Position numbers and translations under genes: made by a program. A DNA stretch of 64,000 nt from CAVTJL01 sp963735065 (GTDB taxonomy: Bacteria; Pseudomonadota; Alphaproteobacteria; Geminicoccales; Geminicoccaceae), in the NCBI GenBank assembly GCA_963735065.1, contig CAVTJL010000001.1, positions 372,001 through 436,000 on the forward strand, in the 5' to 3' direction. The notes under the pieces were generated by a model. The model was not told where the DNA came from and made no database searches. It worked only from the letters and a program-made list of their open reading frames with translations. Shown here in pieces: positions 35,018 to 43,337 of the stretch. Position 1 is the stretch's first letter; each line of letters starts with the position of its first letter.

Positions 35018-36436
35018 ATGCCGGTCTACACGCGCCTTGCCCGGATGAGCCGTCATACCGTCGTCACGACACGCGCCGCGCTCCTGGCCCTTTCGTCCCT
35101 GCTTGCCGCCTCGCCGGCCCTGGCAGCGACGTCCCTCGACCCGTTCGCCAGCAACGACGGCGCGATCCCCCCGAAGAGCGCCTATAGCGGACCGCTGTTC
35201 ACGCTCAGCCACGACTATCCGGCGACGCCCAAGAGCCCCCAGCCGATGCCCTGGCGAGAGGCCATCCACAACGGGCCGATCACGACCCACAACGCAGCCG
35301 CCTACGTCCAGGCGCTCAAGGACTATGTCGGCCCGGACATGCGGGTGCTGCTCGAGGACTACGCGCACTGGGATGCCGCGGCGCGCGGCTGGTACAACGA
35401 GCCCTGGCTCGGCAGCCTCCGCGAGAGCATCCACGGCACCTATGTCGGGAGCGACGACTTCCCGAAGGATCAGTTCGCGGGCACCGGCCTCACCGAGGAT
35501 TTTTCCACCTACGTGCTCACCTACTACGACCACACCGCCGCCGTGCCGCTCGCCAAGGTCTGGGGCAAGACGGCGATGACGCCCACGATCGACACCAAGG
35601 CCAATCAGTTTCCCGAGGGCGGGGTCGTCATCAAGGTGGCCCTCACCACCGCCAACGCCGATGTCTGGCCGGTGATGCAGGGCACCATCGAATGGCCGCT
35701 CTACATCACGACCAACGCCACCACGGGCAACCATGCGACGCCGGAGGTCGACAAGACCTCGCTGATGCAGTTCGACCTGATCGTGAAGGACACCCACTCC
35801 GCGCGCCGCACCGGCTGGGTGTTCGCGACGCTGGTCTACGACAAGGACGCGCCGGGCAAGGACGTGTGGGACAAGATGGTGCCGCTCGGGGCGATGTGGG
35901 GCAACGATCCCAAGGTCAACAGCACCAAGCACCCGAATGCCAAGCTCAAGCAGACCTGGATCAACCCGAACGCCCCTGTCTACGCCACGAAGACGCTGGG
36001 CTGGGGCGGCCGGCTCTCGGGGCCGAACGACGGGGCGGTGAACGACGCCGCGTTCGAGGCCAAGGGCACCGTCGAGAAGGTGAAGAACCTGCCCTCCTCC
36101 TCCTGCATGAGCTGCCATGGGGTGGCCGAGTGGCCGATGCAGTCCTTCCTGCTGCCGGCCACGACGATGCCGCCCACGATCATCGACGACGACTACATCC
36201 TGATGCCGCAACCCGGCAAACGCGACTGGCGGCGCTGGTTCCAGAGCCGGGCCGGCGACGAGCCGCAGGACAGCCTCACGACCGCCTTCGACTACGACAT
36301 GGTCTTTGTCTTCAAGTCCCTGCCGGCCTGGCAGACCGCCACAGGCAACGGCACGACCCTGCTCGACGGCCTGCAACGCAACGGCCGCCCGGTGACGGAG
36401 CTCCAATATCGGGGCCTGCCCTTCCAGGGCCCGTAG
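35018..36436 (+). CDS. Exported mono-heme c-type cytochrome-like protein
   Basis: A 472-residue exported protein. The signal peptide (AALLALSSLLAASPALAA) is followed by a large domain without recognisable repeats. One c-type heme site, CMSCH (residues 363-367), lies late in the chain. The C-terminal region has several acidic/aromatic segments (DDYILMPQPGKRDW). The fold beyond the heme motif is not one I can name, so this could be a cytochrome subunit of an uncharacterised periplasmic oxidoreductase. GGGAGGAAAG precedes the ATG. It follows the DUF1254 gene by 139 bp on the same strand. Confidence 0.75.
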   Translation: MPVYTRLARMSRHTVVTTRAALLALSSLLAASPALAATSLDPFASNDGAIPPKSAYSGPLFTLSHDYPATPKSPQPMPWREAIHNGPITTHNAAAYVQALKDYVGPDMRVLLEDYAHWDAAARGWYNEPWLGSLRESIHGTYVGSDDFPKDQFAGTGLTEDFSTYVLTYYDHTAAVPLAKVWGKTAMTPTIDTKANQFPEGGVVIKVALTTANADVWPVMQGTIEWPLYITTNATTGNHATPEVDKTSLMQFDLIVKDTHSARRTGWVFATLVYDKDAPGKDVWDKMVPLGAMWGNDPKVNSTKHPNAKLKQTWINPNAPVYATKTLGWGGRLSGPNDGAVNDAAFEAKGTVEKVKNLPSSSCMSCHGVAEWPMQSFLLPATTMPPTIIDDDYILMPQPGKRDWRRWFQSRAGDEPQDSLTTAFDYDMVFVFKSLPAWQTATGNGTTLLDGLQRNGRPVTELQYRGLPFQGP

Positions 36437-36548
36437 CCGGCTGGGCGCCACCACCTCCCGATGCCAGCCCGCGAGGACCCCGCCTCCAGCGCCGAAATGA
36501 GCCCGCGGCCTCGGCGGGCCGCCTCGGACGGCCTCCGGCGCCGAAAGC

Positions 36549-38657
36549 TCAGCTGATGGCCGGCGTGTCCCACCAGTCGGCCAGCTGCCGCACCCCCGGA
36601 AGCCGCGTGACCCAGCCGGGCTTGCGGCTGTCGAGCGTCACCGTCTTCTCGTCCTTGCCGGTGAGCGGGCCCCAATAGACGCGCTTCGGGTAGCGGCGCA
36701 GCACCTCGTCCACCGTGGCCTCCGCGAGACCGGGGTCGGACCGCGCGATGCCGGCGATCGTCCGGTAGGTCCATTTGGGATCCGCCAGGGCGGCGAAGAC
36801 CGCCCGCTCCGCGTCGTTGGTGAGGTCGGCCCAGCCGCCATGCTGGCCGGAGCGGATCAGCTGCTGCTCGATCACGCCCCGGATATAGGCCAGCACGCGG
36901 TCTCGGCTGGCGCGCCAACCGGCCTGGAGGAGAAAGCGCAGCGGCCGGTTCGCTGTCCGATCGGTGATGAGAGACCGGACGACCTTGTCGGCACGCCCGC
37001 CCACGCGCTTCATCAGCGTGTCGATGGCTGCCGTCTGCATCACCGGCCATGGCTCCGGCAGCGGGACCTCGTCGGCGGCGCTGCCGACGAGCGGGATCAG
37101 CACGCGCCACGGCTCCTCGGGGTCGCCCTTCTTCAGCGGCGCCGAGAACTCGAAGCGCGCCCGATCCTCGGGCGCCATGGAGGCGATCGGCCAGCCGTCC
37201 ACGACCTTGTTGCCGGCCGTCACCGCCAGGGCGTTGCGCAGGAACTGCTGACAGTTCCGCCGGCCGAGCTGGAAGTCGTGGTCGCGGAAGTCGCGCGCCA
37301 GGAACCCGCCGAACGCGCCCAGCAGCGCCGAGGCAAGCGCGGGCTTGACCTCGGCCTCCTTGCCCGCCCCCTCGCCACCATCCCGCAAGGTCCGCTTGGG
37401 CTGGATCATGAAGCGGCTGGACACCTCGGGGTCCATCGCGTCCAGCAGCTCCTCGACCTTGAAGCGCGCCTGGTCGATCAGCGACGGCACGAGCCCGCCG
37501 ACGACGGAGAGCAGCGCCAGGTCGGCGGGGCCGATCTCCTCGAGCGTGGTCGGATGATTGGGATTGAAGGCCGGCGGCTCGGGGAAGGGGTCGATCATCA
37601 CGACACCCCGGTCGGCCGTCCTGGCGCTGCGGTCGTTGGGCACCGGCGGTGCCGCCATCAGCGTCCAGTGCGCGAGCTCGAAGGGCTCGTTGTTGAGCAT
37701 CCCGCCGTCCACCGCCACGAACGGCGTCGGATAGGCGTCCTTGCCCTGGCTGTTGGGCGGCCACCTGGGCTCGGGATAGACGCCCCCCTTGCGATGGAAG
37801 GGCCACGCCCGCTTCTGGTAATAGCCGAGGGGCGCACCCAGCGGCCGGGAGGCCAGCCCCACCGGGAAGGCCGCGGTCGCCAGCACGCTCTGGATGAACG
37901 TCTTGGCCGCGGCCGATCCGCTCTGCTGACCGGTGACCGCGGCAAGCTCGAGCGTCTCGCCGACGTCGCCGGCGTCGTCGAGCCAGGGACTGGCACCCGG
38001 CACGCTGCCCAGGCCTGCCACCCGATAGTGAACGCGATCGGCGTGGAGGGACATGGCGTGCCCCTCCTCGGAGTCCTCGAACGGCACGGCATAGGGCACG
38101 CCCCGGAGGTTGCTCACGGTCAGAAACAGATGAAGGTCCTGGGCAAGCCAGGGATAGCGCAGCTCCTTGACGTTGGTGCCCTCAAGCGCCTGCTGGGCGA
38201 TCTGGACCAGGAGCGTGCTGTCCAGGAGCGAGGGGACGGGTCCGGAGGAGTCCAGATCCCGCGCGCCCAGGAGGTCGGGGCCGCCGCTGTCCGAGACAAG
38301 GGCGGGCTTCTCGACCCAGGCATCGTAGAGCGGCTTGACCCAGCAGCGGTAGCGCTGCCGGCCGGGGGACGGCGCCGATGTCCCGGAGGCTCCGGCCGCC
38401 TGCGCCGGCACTGCCGCCTTGCCACCCGCCAGCGCCACAAGCGCCAGCGCACCGCAGATGCCTCCGGCCGAGGCGCCCGAGATCACCCGGATGACCACAT
38501 CGTGGCTGGGCACCTTCTCTGGCGTCCTCGCCTTCGCCTCGTACCATTCGTCCAGCGCCTGGAAGAGAAAGTCGAGCACGCCTGCCGTATAGGCACCTGC
38601 CGAGACAGCGCCCGCCATTGTCAGGCCCAGCTCGAAGGTCTTGTTGTCTTTGCTCAC
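36549..38657 (-). CDS. Patatin-like phospholipase-related protein
   Basis: A 702-residue protein. The oxyanion-hole glycines are in MAGAVSAGAYTAG (about residues 14-26). The nucleophile serine is S63 in GASAG, and the catalytic Asp lies in a DGG motif (VDGGMLNNEP, about residue 315). The large C-terminal region (residues 400-700) is helical and fits the patatin-related DUF3376 arrangement. Likely action is acyl-ester hydrolysis of phospholipids or glycolipids, with an unknown substrate. It is convergent with the cytochrome-like gene. The 38658-39107 gap upstream shows no named feature except a promoter for the next gene. Confidence 0.88.
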   Translation of the reverse strand: MSKDNKTFELGLTMAGAVSAGAYTAGVLDFLFQALDEWYEAKARTPEKVPSHDVVIRVISGASAGGICGALALVALAGGKAAVPAQAAGASGTSAPSPGRQRYRCWVKPLYDAWVEKPALVSDSGGPDLLGARDLDSSGPVPSLLDSTLLVQIAQQALEGTNVKELRYPWLAQDLHLFLTVSNLRGVPYAVPFEDSEEGHAMSLHADRVHYRVAGLGSVPGASPWLDDAGDVGETLELAAVTGQQSGSAAAKTFIQSVLATAAFPVGLASRPLGAPLGYYQKRAWPFHRKGGVYPEPRWPPNSQGKDAYPTPFVAVDGGMLNNEPFELAHWTLMAAPPVPNDRSARTADRGVVMIDPFPEPPAFNPNHPTTLEEIGPADLALLSVVGGLVPSLIDQARFKVEELLDAMDPEVSSRFMIQPKRTLRDGGEGAGKEAEVKPALASALLGAFGGFLARDFRDHDFQLGRRNCQQFLRNALAVTAGNKVVDGWPIASMAPEDRARFEFSAPLKKGDPEEPWRVLIPLVGSAADEVPLPEPWPVMQTAAIDTLMKRVGGRADKVVRSLITDRTANRPLRFLLQAGWRASRDRVLAYIRGVIEQQLIRSGQHGGWADLTNDAERAVFAALADPKWTYRTIAGIARSDPGLAEATVDEVLRRYPKRVYWGPLTGKDEKTVTLDSRKPGWVTRLPGVRQLADWWDTPAIS

Positions 38658-39072
38658 GATGCCCCCTGCCTCGATGTGGGTTGAGGCCGGCCTTCATCCG
38701 CGGGCCGCAGCTATTTGCCTCGCTCTCGCCTAATGCTGTCCGCGTCCCGCCGCAGTGACATTCGGCACAATCCGCCGTCGGGCCGATAGGGGCATCATTC
38801 CTGGCAACCCCGCGTCGTTGCATTGGGCCGCCACCGAATTACTTACGGCTTTAAGCATCTCATCCCGACCCGCTTTTGGTGTGAGCTTCTCATGCACATC
38901 ACTGAGTCGCCTCATGCCGTGCGGCAGCTCGCGATGGAGGATCGCTGGCGGCGGAACCGGACCAGGCCAAGGCCGGGCACGAGCTCAGGGCATGAGCGCC
39001 CCGGCGGCGGGCCCGGCGGCACACGACGCGGAAGCGGCTGCGCGTGCACGAACGAAATCTATCAACTTCTGA

Positions 39073-39099
39073 TTGACAGACGGCTCTCATTCCTATATC
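39073..39099 (+). promoter_or_regulatory. Promoter for the HTH-like gene, possibly leaderless
   Basis: TTGACA (39073-39078), a 15-bp spacer and TATATC (39094-39099) form a plausible sigma-70 pair. The expected start of transcription, about seven bases downstream, falls at or next to the ATG at 39108. No ribosome site is present, which fits a leaderless message. Confidence 0.4.
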
Positions 39100-39107
39100 G
39101 AGCCCAC

Positions 39108-39705
39108 ATGCCTTCCGTCTACCCCTCGCGTTCCCCCGCCTCGATGCCCGCGGCCCGCACCGTGCGGCTGGCGCGGCGGCTCGCCGGCGGCATGACGCCC
39201 GCCGAGGTCGCCAGGCACGAGGGACACGGACGAGGCCGAGATTTTGTCGCTCCTCGAGGACGAGAAGTTCCAGAAACACGTCGCCTACTACCGGCGCGAG
39301 GCCGAGCTGCCCGAGGACGAGCGCGAAGAGATCCTGATCAGGACGGCATTCGCCAGCCTCCAGCACCTCGCCGACATGGGCGACACCAAGGCGCTTTTGT
39401 TCCTTACCTACGAGGGCAACCGCGGGCGGCATCCTGAGAACCGCCTGCGCCGCCTCGTGACGCGCACGACCGACCGCGATCCCGACCTCTGTGCTGGGGA
39501 CGAGATCGCCGCGGCGCCGGCCAACGACGCCGTCGCCGCCGAGCTTGTCTCGGACCTCCTCGCCTTCGCCCGGAGCAACCCGGACGTGGCCGACTGGGTC
39601 CTGCGCTACGCCGAGAGCCGCCAAGCCACGCTGGGAGAGAGCGGGGCCGGGGCGGTGGAGGAGCAAAAAAGGAGAGTGAAAGAAGAGAAGATCAGCAAAG
39701 GATAG
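39108..39705 (+). CDS. Hypothetical HTH-like protein, one internal frameshift
   Basis: The reading frame of an intact 198-residue protein is split by one extra G in the GGG run 39221-39223. The N-terminal part contains a helix-turn-helix-like segment (RRLAGGMTPAEVARHEG) that continues in the other frame as DEAEILSLLEDEKFQKHVAYYR. The join gives the pattern of small terminase-like or phage-type DNA-binding HTH proteins. The remainder is acidic and helical with no assigned domain. The C-terminal 25 residues are a charged tail. As written, the downstream part would need a TTG at 39244. Confidence 0.6.
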
Positions 39706-39740
39706 CGACAGAAGAGCGAGCCGACCCACCCTCTCTGGTC

Positions 39741-39967
39741 ATCCCCCGCCTTGAGCGGGGGATCAACTGGCGGCCGTGAGCGCGACAGTAGCGTGGCCAG
39801 CCTCGAACCGTTGGCCCCCCGGTCAAGCCGGGGGCGACAGAGAGAGGTGTGTCCGCCGACCTCTCTTCATGTCACCGCCCGGCTTGACCGGGCGGTCAGG
39901 TGGCGGGGACTACGCGACTCCTTCCCATCGCGCCGCGTCACCTGATCCCCCGGTCACGCCGTGGGAT
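39741..39967. repeat. Cluster of four related palindromes
   Basis: Four hairpins with a five-base loop, CTTGA or its complement TCAAG in three and a variant in the fourth. They are 39741-39763 (arms ATCCCCCGC/GCGGGGGAT), 39816-39834 (CCCCCGG/CCGGGGG), 39874-39896 (ACCGCCCGG/CCGGGCGGT) and 39945-39967 (one mismatch, loop TCACG). They lie in the 525-bp intergenic gap between the HTH gene and metY, the largest gap here. They look like REP/BIME-type dispersed repeats. They are not a CRISPR array because spacing and spacers are irregular. Confidence 0.65.
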
Positions 39968-40230
39968 GACGGAAGGAGTCTGCCCCGCGGCCACCCCGCC
40001 CCATTCTTGTCGCCCTCGTGCCCCGACACGAGCGTCCATGACACGTCCTGGCGTGCCCCCGCGAGCCTGAGCAAGGCCCCCTCGGGCCGGGCCCGAGAAC
40101 GCGTGAAAGAAAAGCGCCCCGCCCTCTGCGCCGAGGGCGGAGCCCGTTCCTTGCGGCCGCGCGGTCGCGGCCTGGACCGCGCACGGGCGATCGGGTAAGC
40201 CTGCGCGGCCCTGTCAGTTGGGAGGCGAGC

Positions 40231-41511
40231 ATGACCGAGCGCACCTATGGCTTCGAGACCCTGGCGATCCATGCCGGGGCGGCACCCGATCCGACCACCG
40301 GTGCGCGCGCCACGCCGATCTACCAGACCACCTCCTACGTGTTCGACGACGTCGACCACGCGGCAGCGCTCTTCAATCTGCAGAAGTTCGGCAACATCTA
40401 CTCGCGCCTCACCAACCCCACCGTCTCGGTGCTGGAGGAGCGCATCGCGGCGCTCGAGGGCGGGACGGCCGCCTGCTGCACGGCCTCGGGCCACAGCGCC
40501 CAGTTCTTGACGTTCCTCAACCTCATGCAGCCCGGCGACAATCTCGTGGCCTCGACCAAGCTCTATGGCGGGTCGATCAGCCAGATGAAGCAGACCTTTC
40601 CCCAGTTCAGCTGGGGCGTGAAGTATGTGGACCCGCGCGAGCCCGAGAGCTTCGCCAAGGCCATCGACGACCGCACCCGGGCGCTCTTCATCGAGAGCGC
40701 CTCGAACCCCGACGGGATCGTGGCGGACATCGAGGCCATCGCCAAGATCGCCCACGCCCACGGCATCCCGCTCGTCGTCGACAACACCATCCCCACGCCC
40801 TACTTCTGCAACCCGATCGCCTGGGGTGCCGACATCGTCGTCCACTCGCTGACGAAGTATCTGGGCGGGCAGGGCAACTCGATCGGCGGCGCCATCGTCG
40901 AGGGCGGCCAGTTCGACTGGAGCAACGGCAAGTTCCCGCTCCTGGCCGACCCCTGCGAGGCCTATCACGGCCTGCGCTTCTACGAGACCTTCGGCAACCT
41001 CGCCCTCACCGTGCGGAACAAGGCGATCGGCCTGCGCGACATGGGCCCCGCCCTCGCCCCCTTCAACGCCTTCCTGATCCTCCAGGGTGTCGAGACCCTG
41101 CCGCTGCGGATGGACCGCCACGTCGCCAACGCCGACAAGGTGGCGGCCTTCCTCAACGAGCATCCGCAGGTGGCCTGGGTCTCCTATGCCCGCCTGCCGC
41201 AGAACCGCACCCCCACGGTGGAAAAATACTGCCCGCGCGGCCTGGGCGCTCTCTTCACGTTCGGCGTGAAGGGCGGCTACGAGGCGGGCGTGAAGGTGGT
41301 CAACGCCTGCGAGCTGCTGAGCCACGTGGCCAATATCGGCGACACGCGCTCCTTGATCATCCACCCCTCCTCCACCACCCACCGCCAGCTCAGCGAGGAG
41401 CAGCAGGTGGCGGCCGGCGCCGGGCCGGACGTCATCCGCCTCTCGGTCGGCATCGAGAGTGTGGAGGACATCATCGCCGACCTCGACCAGGCCCTGAAGG
41501 CCGCGGCCTGA
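40231..41511 (+). CDS. metY: O-acetylhomoserine sulfhydrylase (PLP-dependent)
   Basis: A 426-residue cystathionine-gamma-synthase-family enzyme. The PLP lysine is K209 in HSLTKYLGG. Substrate and cofactor motifs include YSRLTNPT, GTAACCTASGHSAQF and the C-terminal SLIIHPSSTTHRQL. The length and YQTTSYVF start fit MetY/OAH sulfhydrylases, which make homocysteine from O-acetylhomoserine and sulfide in methionine synthesis. GGGAGGCGAGC precedes the ATG. It stands alone after the palindrome cluster. Confidence 0.93.
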   Translation: MTERTYGFETLAIHAGAAPDPTTGARATPIYQTTSYVFDDVDHAAALFNLQKFGNIYSRLTNPTVSVLEERIAALEGGTAACCTASGHSAQFLTFLNLMQPGDNLVASTKLYGGSISQMKQTFPQFSWGVKYVDPREPESFAKAIDDRTRALFIESASNPDGIVADIEAIAKIAHAHGIPLVVDNTIPTPYFCNPIAWGADIVVHSLTKYLGGQGNSIGGAIVEGGQFDWSNGKFPLLADPCEAYHGLRFYETFGNLALTVRNKAIGLRDMGPALAPFNAFLILQGVETLPLRMDRHVANADKVAAFLNEHPQVAWVSYARLPQNRTPTVEKYCPRGLGALFTFGVKGGYEAGVKVVNACELLSHVANIGDTRSLIIHPSSTTHRQLSEEQQVAAGAGPDVIRLSVGIESVEDIIADLDQALKAAA

Positions 41512-41536
41512 GGCAGAGCGCGCCGCCCGGCCCCGC

Positions 41537-42397
41537 TCAGACGCGGTGGTCGGGTGGCGGCGGCGGCGTGGCGCCGCGATAGAGGATGGCGTTGCGCATC
41601 GTGAGGTAGGTGCGGTGCGCCCTGCAGGCCGCGGGATCGAAGTCGGCCGCCGGTCGCGGCTCGGGCTCGAAATGCCCGTAGGTGTCCGTCCCGCGGGCGA
41701 GGACGGCGCTGTCCGGCCCCACCCTGGGCCGCACGCTCGGCGCCACGTAGGTGATGACGTAGTTGACGCGCGGCCGGTCGCTGCCGTTGGGGCCCGAGCC
41801 GTGCGGCGTGTGGAGGTGATGAAAGGAGACCTCGCCGGCATCGATCAGCACGGGCACCGTCTCGGCCTCGTCGATCGCGAGATCGATCGTCTCGCCCCGT
41901 GACAGGAGCTCGCCCTCGGCCTTGAGGTCGCGATGGCGGACCTGACCCAGCCGCTGCCGGCCCGGCAGGAAGCGCATGGTGCCGTTCTCGAGCGTCGCCG
42001 GCGTCAGCGCCACCCAGGCCCGCACCACGCCCTCGGCACCCTCGAGCTCGAAGTTGGTCGAGTCCTGATGCCAGGAGACGTAGCTGCCGGAATGGGGCGC
42101 CTTCCAGAAGACGCCCGAGGACCAGACCATGATGTCGGGCCCGATCAGGCTCTCCACCGCGTCGAGCAGCCCCGGATCGTGGCAGATCCCATCGGCCCAG
42201 CGGAACAGGAGATGCGCCTTGAGGAGGTAGAGCTGGTTCTGCGGGTCGGGGTAGCGGCGCGCCGTCGGGCCCTGGGTGAAGCGGATGAAGGCCTCGCCGG
42301 TCGCCAGCGCCTCTTCGCGCGGCAGCACCCGGTGGGGAAAGAAAAAGCCGTTCTGGCGGTAGCTGCGGACGGCCTCGGCAGACAGCGATCCCGGCAT
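41537..42397 (-). CDS. Phytanoyl-CoA dioxygenase (PhyH) family protein
   Basis: A 286-residue Fe(II)/2OG oxygenase. Ligands are H110-x-D112 in VSWHQDS and a distal histidine (H199) in HTPHGSGPN, with R210 placed for 2-oxoglutarate. The NGFFFPH start and the family pattern (LENGTMRFLPG) support PhyH. It is the last gene of a three-gene minus-strand run after a binding protein and SMP-30, so it may hydroxylate an imported sugar-like or lipid-like compound. GGGGAG precedes the ATG. Confidence 0.87.
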   Translation of the reverse strand: MPGSLSAEAVRSYRQNGFFFPHRVLPREEALATGEAFIRFTQGPTARRYPDPQNQLYLLKAHLLFRWADGICHDPGLLDAVESLIGPDIMVWSSGVFWKAPHSGSYVSWHQDSTNFELEGAEGVVRAWVALTPATLENGTMRFLPGRQRLGQVRHRDLKAEGELLSRGETIDLAIDEAETVPVLIDAGEVSFHHLHTPHGSGPNGSDRPRVNYVITYVAPSVRPRVGPDSAVLARGTDTYGHFEPEPRPAADFDPAACRAHRTYLTMRNAILYRGATPPPPPDHRV

Positions 42398-42418
42398 CTC
42401 TTCTGCTCCCCTGGCGGC

Positions 42419-43297
42419 TCAGGACCCGGCGAAGCGCGGCTCCGGCAGCCCCGCCACGCCCGCATCGACGGCGAAGATGGCACCGGCCTTGGGCTCGGCC
42501 TTGAGATCCTCGGGGCTCATGCCCTCGCTCGCCGTGGTGATGTAGAGGGTGCGGAGGTCCGCGCCGCCGAAGGCGCACATCGTGACCCGGCTGACCGGCA
42601 GCCTGATCTCGCGGTCCATCGTGCCGTCGGGCCGGAAGCGGATGACCCGCCCGCCCATGAACCGGGCGCTCCAGTAGCAGCCCTCGCTGTCGACCGCGGC
42701 CCCGTCGGGTCGGCCGATGCTGTCGTCCGTCTCGAGCCAGAGCCGTTGGTTGGAGGGTGTCCCCGTCTCGATGTCGTAGTCGAACTGGAAGACGAGGCCC
42801 CGCCTGCTGTCCGACCAGTACATGATCCGGTCGTCCGGGCTCCAGGCAAGGCCATTGGCGACGAGCACATCGTGCGCCATCTCCTTGGCCGACCCGCCCG
42901 GCTCGAGCCGCCAGAGCTTGCCGGAGCGGCGCGCCCGCGGCTCGTTCATCGTGCCGGCGAAGAAGCGGCCGCGCCTGTCGCAGCGGCCGTCGTTCAGCCG
43001 GTTCTGGGGATCCTCGCCCTCGAGCTTCGCCAGCGTCTCGAGCGCGCCGCTCGCCGGATCGAGGCTGCAGAAGCGCCGCTCCGCCCCCACCACGAGCCCG
43101 CCCGAGCCGGTGAGCGCCAGGCAGCCCACGCGATCGGAGACCGCGGTCGCCTGGTTGCTGCCGGTCGCCGGGTCGAAGCGGTTGACCGTGCGGGCCGGGA
43201 TGTCGGTCCACCACAGGACGCCCGCCTCCTGGTCCCACACCGGCAACTCGCCGCACATGGCGCCCGCATCGAGCACAAGATCCGCCGTCGAGGTCAT
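42419..43297 (-). CDS. SMP-30/gluconolactonase/LRE family protein
   Basis: A 292-residue six-bladed beta-propeller of the SMP-30 family. Metal-binding residues are visible as the Glu in GELPVWD (residue 17), NRLNDGRCD, VANGLAWSPDD and RPDGAAVD, each at the expected blade position. Members hydrolyse sugar lactones such as gluconolactone. It is adjacent to the binding-protein gene upstream (about 40 bp) and PhyH downstream (21 bp), so it probably acts on the imported sugar derivative. Confidence 0.92.
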   Translation of the reverse strand: MTSTADLVLDAGAMCGELPVWDQEAGVLWWTDIPARTVNRFDPATGSNQATAVSDRVGCLALTGSGGLVVGAERRFCSLDPASGALETLAKLEGEDPQNRLNDGRCDRRGRFFAGTMNEPRARRSGKLWRLEPGGSAKEMAHDVLVANGLAWSPDDRIMYWSDSRRGLVFQFDYDIETGTPSNQRLWLETDDSIGRPDGAAVDSEGCYWSARFMGGRVIRFRPDGTMDREIRLPVSRVTMCAFGGADLRTLYITTASEGMSPEDLKAEPKAGAIFAVDAGVAGLPEPRFAGS

Positions 43298-43337
43298 CGT
43301 GCAAAAGCCCTTCTGCAGACAGGGCGGCGATGGTCCA

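Noticed and set aside
39741..39967. Possible CRISPR array
   Set aside because: The repeats are palindromes of varying arm sequence, with irregular distances and no unique spacers, and no cas genes are nearby.
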